A stretch of 64,000 nt of DNA from Pigmentiphaga litoralis. Lineage in GTDB: Bacteria; Pseudomonadota; Gammaproteobacteria; Burkholderiales; Burkholderiaceae_B. Location: assembly GCF_013408655.1 (NCBI RefSeq), contig NZ_JACCBP010000001.1:558001-622000 (forward strand). The letters run 5' to 3'. The translations under genes and the position numbers were made by a program. The stretch's first letter is position 1. Every line of letters begins with the position of its first letter. The notes under the pieces were generated by a model, which was given only the letters and a program-made list of their open reading frames with translations, had not been told where the DNA came from and ran no database searches. Positions 29,037-38,416 of the stretch are shown here, in pieces.

Positions 29037-30053
29037 TTATGGGGAAGCGTGCGGTATCGACCCGCTGTCAGCAGGCCGACGCTTTAGTGTGCCGAGAAGC
29101 GTGTCGGAAGCCTCGCCGGTGCGCAACCAACCCAGCGCCAGCGGCCACAGTGTGTCGCGGAAGCCTTCATGGAAGAAGGCAAAGTGGCCGATTTCCGGCA
29201 CGTTGATCGCGGCCGGTGCCAGCCGAAGATGGTGCCGCTCGCTTCGCGTGTAGTAGTCGAGCAGGCGGTCAAGCGCCGGTTCGGTGCCGAAAGGGTCGTC
29301 GTCGATACCCACGGCCAGGATGGGCGCCGTCACCTGCCTGAAGCGGCTGGCCAGTTCTTCGGCGGCGGAGTTGCGCTGCGCCGTGTCGCGGCCTGGGCCA
29401 AGGCCACGGCCACGGCCACGCCGTACCGTGTGTTCGAAGCGCGGCCCCATTCTTCCCCAGTCCAGCGCCACGCCCTTGGGGGTGTCTTCCATCCATCCCA
29501 GACGCTTGGCGGGCACATAGCCAAGCATCCACGCCAGCAAAGGCATGGCCACGTGCCAGCGCAGGAACATGGCCTTGCGAACCTGCGGCGAATAGTCGCG
29601 CCAATAGGCGTACTGCGCGCCGACGGTAAAGATGCGTTGGATCTGACGCGCGGACGCCGCAAGGCCGACCACGAACCCGCCGGCGGAATGTCCGATCACA
29701 TCGATGGGTTGGCCCGGGAAGCGCTCGGTAACGTACCGCAGGGCGCCTTCGACATCGTGCTCGCCCCAATCGATCCAGTCAGCGTCGAGCTTGCGTAGCG
29801 AGCCATGACGCGATTCGCCGATGCCCCGGTAGTCGAAGGTCACGACGTCCCACCCGTGTTGATGAAGCCAATACGCGAATCGGGCATAGTACCGGCAGCG
29901 GACGGAGGTGGCGGCGTTGATGATCGCAACGGGACGAGGGCGCTTCGGCTCGCCAGCACCGTGCCAGACGTACCCGCCTAACGCGTAGCCGTCCGCGGCG
30001 GGAAATACGATGCGCTCGACCGCGTCGGGTGCGAACGGGGAGGAGGGCGTCAT
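29037..30053 (-). CDS. Alpha/beta hydrolase
   Basis: A 338-residue hydrolase with the FDYRGIGESRHGS loop, the nucleophile elbow IGHSAGGFVVG and the late His in PEIGHFAFFHEGFRD. It belongs to the YheT/serine aminopeptidase-like S33 group that acts on acyl esters or lipids; the substrate is unknown. There is no signal peptide. An odd RRGRGRGLGPGRD stretch around residues 213-225 is encoded by tandem GGCCAC-type hexamers and may be a local expansion in a surface loop. Confidence 0.85.
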   Translation of the reverse strand: MTPSSPFAPDAVERIVFPAADGYALGGYVWHGAGEPKRPRPVAIINAATSVRCRYYARFAYWLHQHGWDVVTFDYRGIGESRHGSLRKLDADWIDWGEHDVEGALRYVTERFPGQPIDVIGHSAGGFVVGLAASARQIQRIFTVGAQYAYWRDYSPQVRKAMFLRWHVAMPLLAWMLGYVPAKRLGWMEDTPKGVALDWGRMGPRFEHTVRRGRGRGLGPGRDTAQRNSAAEELASRFRQVTAPILAVGIDDDPFGTEPALDRLLDYYTRSERHHLRLAPAAINVPEIGHFAFFHEGFRDTLWPLALGWLRTGEASDTLLGTLKRRPADSGSIPHASP

Positions 30054-30108
30054 GATCCGCCGGCGCTATCGTCAGTGTGTATGCACGCAGAAAGCGGGTC
30101 GCCGTCCA

Positions 30109-31008
30109 TCACCCACCTTTACGCTCGTAAGCCAACTCCATCCGGTATGCCAATCCCAAGAACAGCGACTGGGCCAGACACAATGTGCTGGTAAGCGACC
30201 GGAAGCCGAACGTGGCGCCATCTTCCGCCAGCAGCACGGCGTTGGCCTGCTTGGCCAGCGGACTCAACTGACTGTCGGTAATGGCCAGCAGCCGAGCCCC
30301 ACGCGCCAACGCCGCGTCCACCACGTCCCGCGTCTCTTGTGCGTAGGGCTCGAACGAGACGGCAATCAACACATCCCCCGGCGCCAACGCGCGCAGCTCG
30401 CCCTGCTGCATATGTCCCAGCCCATGCAGCCAGTGCACCGGCTTGGCCGTGTGCTGCAGCGCATAGGCCAGGTACGCGCCCACGGGAAACGCCCGGCGCG
30501 ACGCGGCCAGCCACAGGGCGGGGGCGTCCAGCATCAGTTCCACCGCGGCGTCGAAGCGTTCATCGGGCAGGTCGGCCTGTAGCGCTTGCAAGCGTTCGAT
30601 GCTGCCGCCGATCACTTCGTGCGCAATGCGTGCCGGGGTGATGGTCTCGACGCCTGCGCCATCCACCAGCGATCGGATGCGTTCCTGGTAGTCACGATGG
30701 GGTGCCAGCCGCTGGGCGGCGCCTGCCCGGAACAACGCCTGCATTTCCGAAAATCCTGAAAATCCGAAGTGCTTCGCAAAGCGCACGACGGCCGAGGGCT
30801 GCACGCCGCATTGGCCGGCGGTCTCTTGCACGCCGTCCAGCGCCAGCCGGTCGCGGCTGGTCTCCACGTAGCGCGCGATGAGTTTGAGCTGGCGGCTCAG
30901 GCCTTCGAAACCGCTGCGCATGGCATCAAGGAAATCGTCGGCGCTTACGTAGGGGCCGGGCGCTGCATTGGGCGATGGGGAGCCTGACTCAGAAATTCTA
31001 TTTTGCAT
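30109..31008 (-). CDS. MurR/RpiR family regulator with SIS domain
   Basis: A 299-residue regulator. The N-terminal RpiR helix-turn-helix (about 40-95) includes QETAGQCGVQPSAVVRFAKHFGFSGFSEMQ. The C-terminal SIS sugar-phosphate domain (about 150-280) includes ALWLAASRRAFPVGAYLAYALQ and GDVLIAVSFEPYAQET. It is divergent from the inositol kinase gene iolC, and RpiR proteins commonly regulate inositol genes in proteobacteria, so an IolR-like role is likely. The start overlaps one copy of an 11-base direct repeat that may be its operator. Confidence 0.9.
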   Translation of the reverse strand: MQNRISESGSPSPNAAPGPYVSADDFLDAMRSGFEGLSRQLKLIARYVETSRDRLALDGVQETAGQCGVQPSAVVRFAKHFGFSGFSEMQALFRAGAAQRLAPHRDYQERIRSLVDGAGVETITPARIAHEVIGGSIERLQALQADLPDERFDAAVELMLDAPALWLAASRRAFPVGAYLAYALQHTAKPVHWLHGLGHMQQGELRALAPGDVLIAVSFEPYAQETRDVVDAALARGARLLAITDSQLSPLAKQANAVLLAEDGATFGFRSLTSTLCLAQSLFLGLAYRMELAYERKGG

Positions 31009-31033
31009 TTATATGGAAAAATAATTCTATTTT
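30994..31033. promoter_or_regulatory. Direct-repeat candidate operator for the RpiR regulator
   Basis: AATTCTATTTT occurs at 30994-31004 and again at 31023-31033, spaced 29 bases start to start, in an unusually AT-rich stretch of a GC-rich genome. The first copy covers codons 2-5 of the regulator gene; the second lies about 100 bases before iolC beside TAAGAT, a possible -10 box. Binding would repress both divergent genes. The role is inferred. Confidence 0.5.
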
Positions 31034-31128
31034 AGATAAGATTGCTGCATCCACCAAGAACCCGGGACACGGGCGCGCCGGGCCTGCTCACTGTACCCGC
31101 CGCCGATATCCCACGGAGACCCTGTTCC

Positions 31129-33099
31129 ATGCGCAAGCTTTCCTTTCCCGAGCGACGCCCGATCGACATTGCCTGCCTTGGGCGCCTCGCGGTCGACCTG
31201 TACGCCGACCAGATCGGGTGCAGCCTTGAAGACGCCACCAGCTTCTCCAAGTATCTTGGCGGCTCGTCGGCCAACATCGCATTCGGCACGGCGCGCCTGG
31301 GCCTCGCATCCGCCATGGTCTCACGCGTCGGAGATGAACAGAACGGCCGCTTCCTGCTCAACACCTTGCAGCGCGAAGGCTGCGATGTCAGCCAGGTCCA
31401 GATCGATCCGCAGCGCCTGACCGGCATGGTCCTGCTGGGCATCAAGGACCAGGACACCTTCCCGTTGCTGTTTGCGCGCGAAAACTGCGCGGATATGGCG
31501 CTGGATGCCGACGCCATCAACGAAGACTTCATTGCCCGCTGCCGGAGCCTGCTCATCACGGGTACGCACCTGAGCACGCCCACTGTCCTGGCCGCCAGCC
31601 GTCGTGCATTGGAACTGGCGGGACGCCACGGTGTGATACGGGTATTGGACATCGACTATCGCCCAGTCTTGTGGGGCCTGACAGGCCGCGGCGATGGCGA
31701 AACGCGCTACGTGGGTAGCCAGGCCGTCACCCGGCACCTGCAGGAACAGCTAGGCCAGTTCGAGTTGATCATCGGCACGGAAGAAGAGTGGATGATCGCC
31801 GGCGGGGTGGAAGGCGACCTGATCTCTTGCCTGCGCCGCGCGCGCGAATGCACGCAGGCGGTGTTTGTGGTCAAGCGCGGTGCGCTGGGCTGCAGCATCA
31901 TCGACGGTGCGGTGCCAACCCGGATCGATGACGCGCTCACGGTAATGGGGGAGCGTGTCGAGGTGCTGAACGTGCTGGGTGCAGGGGACGCGTTTGCCTC
32001 CGGATTGCTGGCGGGCCTGCTGCGCGGCAAGGACTGGCGCGAGTCCGCTGGCATCGCCAACGCCTGCGGTGCGATCGTCGTGTCACGCCATGGCTGCGCG
32101 CCCGCCATGCCGACGCCGGCTGAACTGGCGCATTGGTTCTCGGGCAACCGCCATCCGCGGCCTGACCATGATCCTCAACTGGCCCATCTGCATCGTGCAA
32201 GCATTCGGCGCAAGGATTGGCCTGAACTCTATGTGCTGGCCTATGACCATCGTTCCCAGTTTGAAGACATGGCGCACAAGGCCGGCGCCGAACCGGCGCA
32301 ACTGGTTCGTCTCAAGCACCTGCTGAACGAGGTCGTGGCTGGCATCGAGCACCACGAACCCGGCCTGCGTGGACGGCTTGGCGTGCTGGTTGACGGCCGC
32401 CCTGACCTGGGCGAGCCCGCATTGCACTTGGCCACGGGCCGTGGCTGGTGGGTCGGCAGGCCTATCGAGCAACCGGGTTCGCGTCCGCTGCGTTTTGACG
32501 GCACACGCTCGCTCGGATCCCAGCTGAAGCACTGGCCCCGCGAACAGGTGGTGAAGTGCCTGGTCTTTTATCACCCGAGCGACGCCGCCGCGCTGCGCCA
32601 CGAGCAGGACGAATGGCTGCTGCAAGTGGCCGAGGCGACACGCGCGAGCGGCCACGAACTGCTGCTGGAAGTCATCCCGCCGCGCGACACCCTGGCGCCC
32701 GGCGACACGGGCGAGGCGGTCGTCGAGGCCATTCGTCACTTCTATGACCTGGGCCTGAAGCCCGAATGGTGGAAGGTTGGCGCGCTGTCGGCACACCAGT
32801 GGGACGCACTGGATGCGCTGGTGCGCGAGCGCGACCCGTACTGCCGCGGCGCCGTCATCCTCGGGCTGTCACAGCCCTTGGACGAATTGGTGGCGAGCTT
32901 TGCGCAGGCACGCGTGCCGTTGGTCAAGGGCTTCATGGTCGGGCGGTCGGTATGGTCGGAACCAAGCCAGGCCTGGCTGCGCGGCGAGATCGACGACACC
33001 CGGTTCAAGGCCGGGGTAAAGGCCAATTTCATGCGCCTGGTTGACGGCTGGCGTGCCAGCCGCGCCGCCGCACCCGTCACCGAAGAGGTCTTGCCATGA
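31129..33099 (+). CDS. iolC: 5-dehydro-2-deoxygluconokinase fused to DUF2090 domain
   Basis: A 656-residue fusion. Residues 1-330 are a PfkB-type kinase: YLGGSSANIAFGTARLGL near the start and LGAGDAFASGLLAG with the catalytic Asp at about 287. From about residue 368 comes DUF2090 (ELYVLAYDHRSQF... to PLVKGFMVGRSVW), an aldolase-like TIM barrel. The kinase phosphorylates 5-dehydro-2-deoxygluconate in myo-inositol breakdown; the fused domain may act in the following aldol step. The same fusion is common in proteobacteria. The ATG at 31129 follows GGAGAC. It overlaps iolB by four bases. Confidence 0.93.
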   Translation: MRKLSFPERRPIDIACLGRLAVDLYADQIGCSLEDATSFSKYLGGSSANIAFGTARLGLASAMVSRVGDEQNGRFLLNTLQREGCDVSQVQIDPQRLTGMVLLGIKDQDTFPLLFARENCADMALDADAINEDFIARCRSLLITGTHLSTPTVLAASRRALELAGRHGVIRVLDIDYRPVLWGLTGRGDGETRYVGSQAVTRHLQEQLGQFELIIGTEEEWMIAGGVEGDLISCLRRARECTQAVFVVKRGALGCSIIDGAVPTRIDDALTVMGERVEVLNVLGAGDAFASGLLAGLLRGKDWRESAGIANACGAIVVSRHGCAPAMPTPAELAHWFSGNRHPRPDHDPQLAHLHRASIRRKDWPELYVLAYDHRSQFEDMAHKAGAEPAQLVRLKHLLNEVVAGIEHHEPGLRGRLGVLVDGRPDLGEPALHLATGRGWWVGRPIEQPGSRPLRFDGTRSLGSQLKHWPREQVVKCLVFYHPSDAAALRHEQDEWLLQVAEATRASGHELLLEVIPPRDTLAPGDTGEAVVEAIRHFYDLGLKPEWWKVGALSAHQWDALDALVRERDPYCRGAVILGLSQPLDELVASFAQARVPLVKGFMVGRSVWSEPSQAWLRGEIDDTRFKAGVKANFMRLVDGWRASRAAAPVTEEVLP

Positions 33100-33890
33100 G
33101 CCTGCTGGTCAAAGCTGCGCAGTCGGGGCGCGTCGTTGCGGATGTCACGCCGGAATCAGCGGGATGGCGTCATGTCGGCTTCAAGGCGCTGCGCCTGGCC
33201 GCCGGCGATGAAGAGACGCTGGCCACCGGCGCGCGCGAGTTCTGCATGACGGTGCTGACCGGCCAGGTCGATGTGACGGTAGGCGGGCAGCGCTATAGCG
33301 GGCTGGGCAGCCGACATTCGGTATTCGACGATCTTTCGCCGACAGCGGTCTACGTGCCACCGGGCCGGGACGTGCGTATCGTGGCGCGCGGCGCGGCCGA
33401 AGTCGCGCTGAGTTCAGCACCCGCCAAAGGGCTGCACAAGGAACGCGTGATCGCGCCCGAGCACATGGCGCGCAGCGTACGAGGCGAGGGCAGCAACACG
33501 CGCTACGTGTGCGACATCCTGCCGCAGACCGAGCCAGCCGAAGGCTTGCTGGTCGTTGAAGTCGTCACACCGGCCGGCCATGCGTCGAGCTATCCGCCGC
33601 ACAAGCATGACACCGCGGGCGAGACCGAGACGGTCCTGGAAGAAACCTACTACCACCAGCTCAACCCGGCGCAGGGCTTTGCCTTCCAGCGCGTGTACAC
33701 CGACGACCGCAGCCTGGACGAGACGATGGCCGTGGAGCATCGCGACACCGTGCTGGTCCCGCGCGGCTACCACCCCTGCGTCGCGCCGCATGGCTATGAC
33801 CTGTACTACCTCAACACCATGGCCGGGCCGCGGCGACATTGGGCCTTCCGCAACGATCCGGCGCACGAATGGATGCTGGCGCCTCGATAG
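33096..33890 (+). CDS. iolB: 5-deoxy-glucuronate isomerase
   Basis: A 264-residue bicupin matching IolB along its full length. The metal-ligand block YPPHKHDTAGETETVLEETYYH is split between two strands, and YPVPRGYHPC-like residues occur in VLVPRGYHPCVAPHGYDLYYLN. It converts 5-deoxy-glucuronate to 5-dehydro-2-deoxygluconate, the substrate of IolC. It starts on the iolC stop (ATGA), so translation is coupled. iolA, iolD, iolE and iolG are not in the window. Confidence 0.95.
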   Translation: MSLLVKAAQSGRVVADVTPESAGWRHVGFKALRLAAGDEETLATGAREFCMTVLTGQVDVTVGGQRYSGLGSRHSVFDDLSPTAVYVPPGRDVRIVARGAAEVALSSAPAKGLHKERVIAPEHMARSVRGEGSNTRYVCDILPQTEPAEGLLVVEVVTPAGHASSYPPHKHDTAGETETVLEETYYHQLNPAQGFAFQRVYTDDRSLDETMAVEHRDTVLVPRGYHPCVAPHGYDLYYLNTMAGPRRHWAFRNDPAHEWMLAPR

Positions 33891-33936
33891 CGCCCGCCGC
33901 CTGAAGTACCAAAAAAATAGAAACCCTGGAGACACG

Positions 33937-34920
33937 ATGACAAAACGAACCACCCTCCGCCTTCTGGCGGTCACGCTGCTGGCCGGCCTGAATGCAGGCG
34001 CTGCGCAGGCGCAGCCCGCTCCCTATCCCCATCAGTCGGTCAGGTGGATCGTGCCCTACGCGCCGGGCGGCACGACCGATGTGATTGCGCGCCAGCTCGC
34101 ACAACGCATGGCGCCCGGATTGGGCCAGCCCGTCATCGCCGAGAACCGGCCCGGCGCAGCCAGCATCATCGGCGCCACCTTCATCGCCCGGTCGGCACCC
34201 GACGGCTACACCGTCGGGACGGCCGACTCGGGCACGCTGGCGTTCAATCCGGCGATGTACGCGAGCCTGAGCTACAACGCCGAAAAGGACTTCAGCCTTA
34301 TCGGTGGCTTGGGCCGCATGCCACTGGTACTGGCGGTGAGCCCTTCGTTCCCGGCAAAAAACGTGCAGGAATTTCTGGCGCTGGTTCGTCAGTCGCCGCG
34401 GTCCGTGTCTTCGGCCTCGTCCGGGCCCGGGTCGCCGCTGCATGTGGCGCTGGAGCTCTTCAAACAGCAGACCAAGACCGACATCTTGCACGTGCCCTAC
34501 AAGGGCTCGGCCCCTGCGTTGCAGGACTTGATGGCGGGTCAGGTCAACGCGATGTTCGTCGACCTGCCGCCCAGCTTGTCGATGATCAAGGCCGGCAAGC
34601 TGCGCGTACTCGCCGTGGCCACACCACAGCGCCTGGCCATCCTGCCCGATGTTCCGACCATGGCCGAAGCCGGCGTGCCGGGCTTTGAAGCCTATGCATG
34701 GCAGGGCTTCGTCGGGCCGGCCGGCTTGCCGGCGCCGGTGCTGGAACGGCTCAACAAAGAACTCGTGGCTGCGCTCAAACATCCTGAGACGCGTGCCAAG
34801 CTCGAAGAGATCGGGATCCAGCCGATGCCGATGGCGCCGCAGCAATTTGCCGATTTCGTGCGCAGCGAACAGACCCTGTGGTCCGGTGTGATCAAGGCCG
34901 CCAACATCCGGCTCGACTGA
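33937..34920 (+). CDS. Bug family (TctC-like) periplasmic substrate-binding protein
   Basis: A 327-residue Bug protein with a signal peptide ending at GAAQAQPAPYP, IVPYAPGGTTDVIARQLA, ENRPGAASI, APDGYTVG and ILHVPYKGSAPALQDLMAGQVNAMF. The ATG at 33937 follows CTGGAGAC. It begins 46 bases after iolB in the same direction, so it is probably in the inositol operon and may be a receptor for an inositol-related acid, but that is inference. A second Bug gene follows after 28 bases. Confidence 0.92.
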   Translation: MTKRTTLRLLAVTLLAGLNAGAAQAQPAPYPHQSVRWIVPYAPGGTTDVIARQLAQRMAPGLGQPVIAENRPGAASIIGATFIARSAPDGYTVGTADSGTLAFNPAMYASLSYNAEKDFSLIGGLGRMPLVLAVSPSFPAKNVQEFLALVRQSPRSVSSASSGPGSPLHVALELFKQQTKTDILHVPYKGSAPALQDLMAGQVNAMFVDLPPSLSMIKAGKLRVLAVATPQRLAILPDVPTMAEAGVPGFEAYAWQGFVGPAGLPAPVLERLNKELVAALKHPETRAKLEEIGIQPMPMAPQQFADFVRSEQTLWSGVIKAANIRLD

Positions 34921-34948
34921 CGGTACGCGTTTTCAAAGGACTTCGTTC

Positions 34949-35932
34949 ATGACCGAATTTTCCATCTCCCGCCGCCAGGCCCTGGGCGCGCTCGCTGCCC
35001 TTGGCGCAAGCGCCTTGCTGCCTGCCGCCGCCCAGTCCGGTGCCTATCCCGCCCGGCCCATCGAGCTGATCGTGCCCTTCGCCGCCGGCGGCGGCACCGA
35101 CGTACTCGCGCGCACGTTGGCCGAAGCCGCCCGGCCGCACTTGTCGCAACAACTGATCGTCATCAATCGTGCCGGCGCCAGTGGCGGTGTCGGCTGGGCC
35201 GAGCTGATCAACGCAAAGCCCGATGGCTACAAGCTGGCGATCATCACCGTGGAAATTACGATGATCCCGCACATGGGCGTCGTCAAATTCACAGCCGACG
35301 ACGTGACGCCGATCGTGCGCCTGAACGCCGACCCAGCCACCATCGCCGTGCGCGCCGATTCGCCGTACAAGACCATCGAGGACTTCCTGGCCGCCGCCCG
35401 CAAGACCCCCGACGCGATGCGCGTCGGCAACGCCGGCCCCGGATCACTGGGCCATCTTGCAGCCGCTGCGCTGGGTGACAAGACCGGCACGCAGCTGAAC
35501 CACGTGCCGTTCCGCGGCGCCAACCCGGCGGTGCTGGACCTGCTGGGCGGCCACATCGAAGCCGTGGCGGTCACACCGGTCGAGGTCGCGACGTACGTCG
35601 CAGCCGGCAAGATCCGGCCGCTGGCAGTGATGGCCGACAAACGCATCGCCGCCGGTTGGGAGCAGGTGCCGACGCTCCGCGAACGGCAGATCGATCTGGT
35701 GATTCAGGGTTGGCGTGGCCTGGCGGCTCCCAAAGGCACGCCCCCCGAGGTCCTTGCAGTGCTGCGCAACGCGATGGTGAAGGCGCTGCAGGAGCCCGTG
35801 CTGCGCCAGACCATGGCGAAGCAGAACATGGGCGAAGGCTATCTGGACGAGGCAGCCTTCAAGGCGCTGATCGCGCAAGACAACGCGACGTTTCGCGAGC
35901 TGATCAACAAGTTGGGGATCAAGGCTGCTTGA
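34949..35932 (+). CDS. Bug family (TctC-like) substrate-binding protein with Tat-like signal
   Basis: A 327-residue Bug protein. The N-terminus ISRRQALGALAALGASALL carries a twin-arginine-type motif rather than a plain Sec signal, then LIVPFAAGGGTDVLARTLAE, INRAGASGGVG, KPDGYKLAII and VPFRGANPAVLDLLGGHIEAV. It is tandem with the preceding receptor but clearly divergent in sequence, so the two probably bind different ligands. No membrane subunits are near. Confidence 0.9.
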   Translation: MTEFSISRRQALGALAALGASALLPAAAQSGAYPARPIELIVPFAAGGGTDVLARTLAEAARPHLSQQLIVINRAGASGGVGWAELINAKPDGYKLAIITVEITMIPHMGVVKFTADDVTPIVRLNADPATIAVRADSPYKTIEDFLAAARKTPDAMRVGNAGPGSLGHLAAAALGDKTGTQLNHVPFRGANPAVLDLLGGHIEAVAVTPVEVATYVAAGKIRPLAVMADKRIAAGWEQVPTLRERQIDLVIQGWRGLAAPKGTPPEVLAVLRNAMVKALQEPVLRQTMAKQNMGEGYLDEAAFKALIAQDNATFRELINKLGIKAA

Positions 35933-36010
35933 GGGTAGGGATGGCCTGGCGGTTCTGCGAGTGGGGCGAGGGGCTGGCGATGTGGGATTTTGCGGCGCCG
36001 GTGATTGGCA

Positions 36011-36916
36011 TCAACGGATCTTGACCGCCTCAACCAAAAAATCCAGCAACGCCCGCACCCTTAGGGGGACATGGCCCCCTTGCCCCACATACACGGCGTG
36101 GATCTCTTCCAGATCGCCGGGGTTGCACTCTTCCATGACCGGCACCAGCCGCCCGGCCGCAATATCGTCACGCACCTGAAATGCGGCCAGGCGCGCCAGC
36201 CCCAGCCCGGCCACGGCTAGCCGATGCAGCGCTTCACCATCGCTGACCTGCACGTTGCCCGACACGGGCACGACGCTTTTCACGCCGCGGTGTTCCAGCG
36301 GCCAGCCTGATTGCACGCGTGCGTAGTTGGCGCCCAGCCGGTTATGGGTGAGCAGATCGTCTGGCGTTGCCGGAGTGCCGCATCGTTCCAGGTAGATGGG
36401 CGCACCGACGATTACCATGCGGGTTGCGCCCAGCTTGCGCGCCAGCAGATTGGAATTCTTCATCGGGCCGGCGCGCACGGCCACATCGGTGCGTTCTTCC
36501 AGGATGTCGACCACTTCATCGGTCAGGACGATATCCAGCGTCACGTCGGGATACCGCGCCACAAAGGCGGGCACCAGGGGCAGCAGGAACCGGTGTCCGA
36601 AGGGAACGTTGGCGTTCACGCGCAGCTTGCCGCGAGGCGTCGCATCGGTGCTTGCGCAGCGTTCCGCCTCGTTCAGGTCGGCCAGGATACGGACGCTGCG
36701 CTCGTAGAACACGCAGCCTTCTGGCGTGAGCTGCAGTTGCCGGGTGGACCGGTTCACAAGTCGGGTACCCAGGCGGTGCTCCAGGCGCGCGACGAGTTTG
36801 CTGACGGCGGACGGCGTCATTCCGCAAGCTCGGGCGGCGGCCGAGAAGCCGCCCAGTTCGATCGCGCGGACAAACACTTCCATTTCGCCAGAACGGTTGA
36901 TGTCCAGACGCGCCAT
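36011..36916 (-). CDS. LysR family transcriptional regulator
   Basis: A 301-residue LysR protein: MEVFVRAIELGGFSAAARAC and TPSAVSKLVARLEHRLGTRLVNR (helix-turn-helix), then a substrate domain from about residue 95 of the CrgA/AaeR-like subgroup. It converges on the Bug gene and is divergent from the SGNH hydrolase gene. Its target is unknown. Confidence 0.9.
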   Translation of the reverse strand: MARLDINRSGEMEVFVRAIELGGFSAAARACGMTPSAVSKLVARLEHRLGTRLVNRSTRQLQLTPEGCVFYERSVRILADLNEAERCASTDATPRGKLRVNANVPFGHRFLLPLVPAFVARYPDVTLDIVLTDEVVDILEERTDVAVRAGPMKNSNLLARKLGATRMVIVGAPIYLERCGTPATPDDLLTHNRLGANYARVQSGWPLEHRGVKSVVPVSGNVQVSDGEALHRLAVAGLGLARLAAFQVRDDIAAGRLVPVMEECNPGDLEEIHAVYVGQGGHVPLRVRALLDFLVEAVKIR

Positions 36917-37043
36917 GTCGTAGCCCCTTCATGAATTCAAGGCACAGGTGATGTGCCGGGCGACATTCTAGTGCCCGCTGGTCGCTCAACTCATAATTCT
37001 TGCCCTTGAAGGCGTTCAATTCATCGTTCAGGAGAAGTGCGAA

Positions 37044-38312
37044 GTGGTTGTTCGAATCAAACAGTGGGTATGGGTGGTGCTCAAGATCGCGTTGGTATCA
37101 AGCGCTGCGTCTGTCATGTCACCGGCCATTGCCGCGCCGGCATGGGTGGCGACGTGGCAAGCGAGCCCTCAGCCTGTATGGGGATCGGACTTCATGTTTC
37201 CCACCCATCTGCCGGCAGTCTTGAAAGACCAGACCGTGCGCCAGATCGCGCGTATCAGCGTCGGTGGTCAACGCGTTCGGATCGTGCTGTCCAACGCGTA
37301 TGGCATCGAGCCGGTCACCGTGGGCAAGGCTACTGTGGCGCGGACTACCGTTGACGGTTCGGTGGCCGGCGACAGCATGCATGCGGTCCTGTTCAACGGC
37401 CAGGCGCGTGCAGTGATTCTGCCTGGGGCGTCGCTACTCAGCGACCCGGTGGCAATGCATGTGACGCCGTTGTCGCAAGTGGCCGTCAGCTTTCATCTGC
37501 CGGATGCGACAGCGGTCCAGAGCTTCCATTGGGACGGTCGGCAGACCGGCTGGCTCGTGCCTGGCGACCAGACTGAAGCTACAAGGCTTCGCATGTCCAG
37601 CCAGGAGACAACGACTGCGCGGCCGCTGCTGTCTGGTATCCAGGTAGAGACCGATAGTCCTGCGCGGGCGGTCGCGGTCATTGGCGATTCGATTACCGAT
37701 GGCGCGACTGCCAGCCTGGACAAAGACAGCCGCTGGCCTGATTTTCTGGCGGCTCGGCTGGCGCCGCGAGGAGTCGCGGTACTCAACGCGGGCATCTCGG
37801 GTGCGCGTTTGCTGTCAGACGGCATGGGCGTCAACGCGCTGGCGCGATTGGATCGTGATGTGTTGAGTCAGCCGGGCGTGCAGAGTGTGATCGTGCTGCT
37901 CGGCATCAATGACATTGCGTGGCCTGGCACCGCCTTTGCACGGAAGGCGAAGCGGCCGTCGTTGGACGATCTGACGGCGGGTTACCGGCAACTGATCGAA
38001 CAGGCGCATGCGCGGGGTGTCCGCGTCGTCGGTGGAACGCTGCCGCCGTTCGAAGGCGCGCTGCCAAACACCCCGCTTGATGACTACTACAACGTCGACA
38101 AGGACGCGTTGCGGCAGGCACTCAACGCCTGGATACGCAGCAGTGGCGCATTCGATGCGGTGATTGATTTTGACGCGGTGCTTCGGGATCCTTCGCATCC
38201 GGCACGCCTGGCCGCACCGTTCGATTCGGGGGATCGGCTGCATCCTGGCGATGAGGGCAATCGTGCGATGGCGGACGCTGTCGATCTGGATGCGTTGCTA
38301 CCGTCGCGTTGA
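37044..38312 (+). CDS. Secreted SGNH/GDSL hydrolase
   Basis: A 422-residue protein with a signal peptide (SSAASVMSPAIAAPAW), an N-terminal beta-rich region (about 35-200), and an SGNH esterase domain: VIGDSITDG with Ser216, the block II Gly in NAGISGARLL, LLGINDIAWPG with Asn, and the final DRLHPGDEGN with Asp397 and His400. This two-part design matches secreted acyl or carbohydrate esterases. The start is GTG at 37044 following AGGAG at good spacing. The substrate is unknown. Confidence 0.9.
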   Translation: MVVRIKQWVWVVLKIALVSSAASVMSPAIAAPAWVATWQASPQPVWGSDFMFPTHLPAVLKDQTVRQIARISVGGQRVRIVLSNAYGIEPVTVGKATVARTTVDGSVAGDSMHAVLFNGQARAVILPGASLLSDPVAMHVTPLSQVAVSFHLPDATAVQSFHWDGRQTGWLVPGDQTEATRLRMSSQETTTARPLLSGIQVETDSPARAVAVIGDSITDGATASLDKDSRWPDFLAARLAPRGVAVLNAGISGARLLSDGMGVNALARLDRDVLSQPGVQSVIVLLGINDIAWPGTAFARKAKRPSLDDLTAGYRQLIEQAHARGVRVVGGTLPPFEGALPNTPLDDYYNVDKDALRQALNAWIRSSGAFDAVIDFDAVLRDPSHPARLAAPFDSGDRLHPGDEGNRAMADAVDLDALLPSR

Positions 38313-38416
38313 CGTGTGCGTGAAGTCATAAGCGATGATGGATAGGGGTTGCGTTGACCAAACCTTGCGTGTGGCGTTGGACGTCGGCGCAGCCACATGT
38401 TGTGAAGCGGTCTCGT

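Noticed and set aside
33556..33936. Long upstream extension of the first inositol-linked Bug gene
   Set aside because: It overlaps iolB out of frame, and the signal peptide and ribosome site fix the start at 33937.
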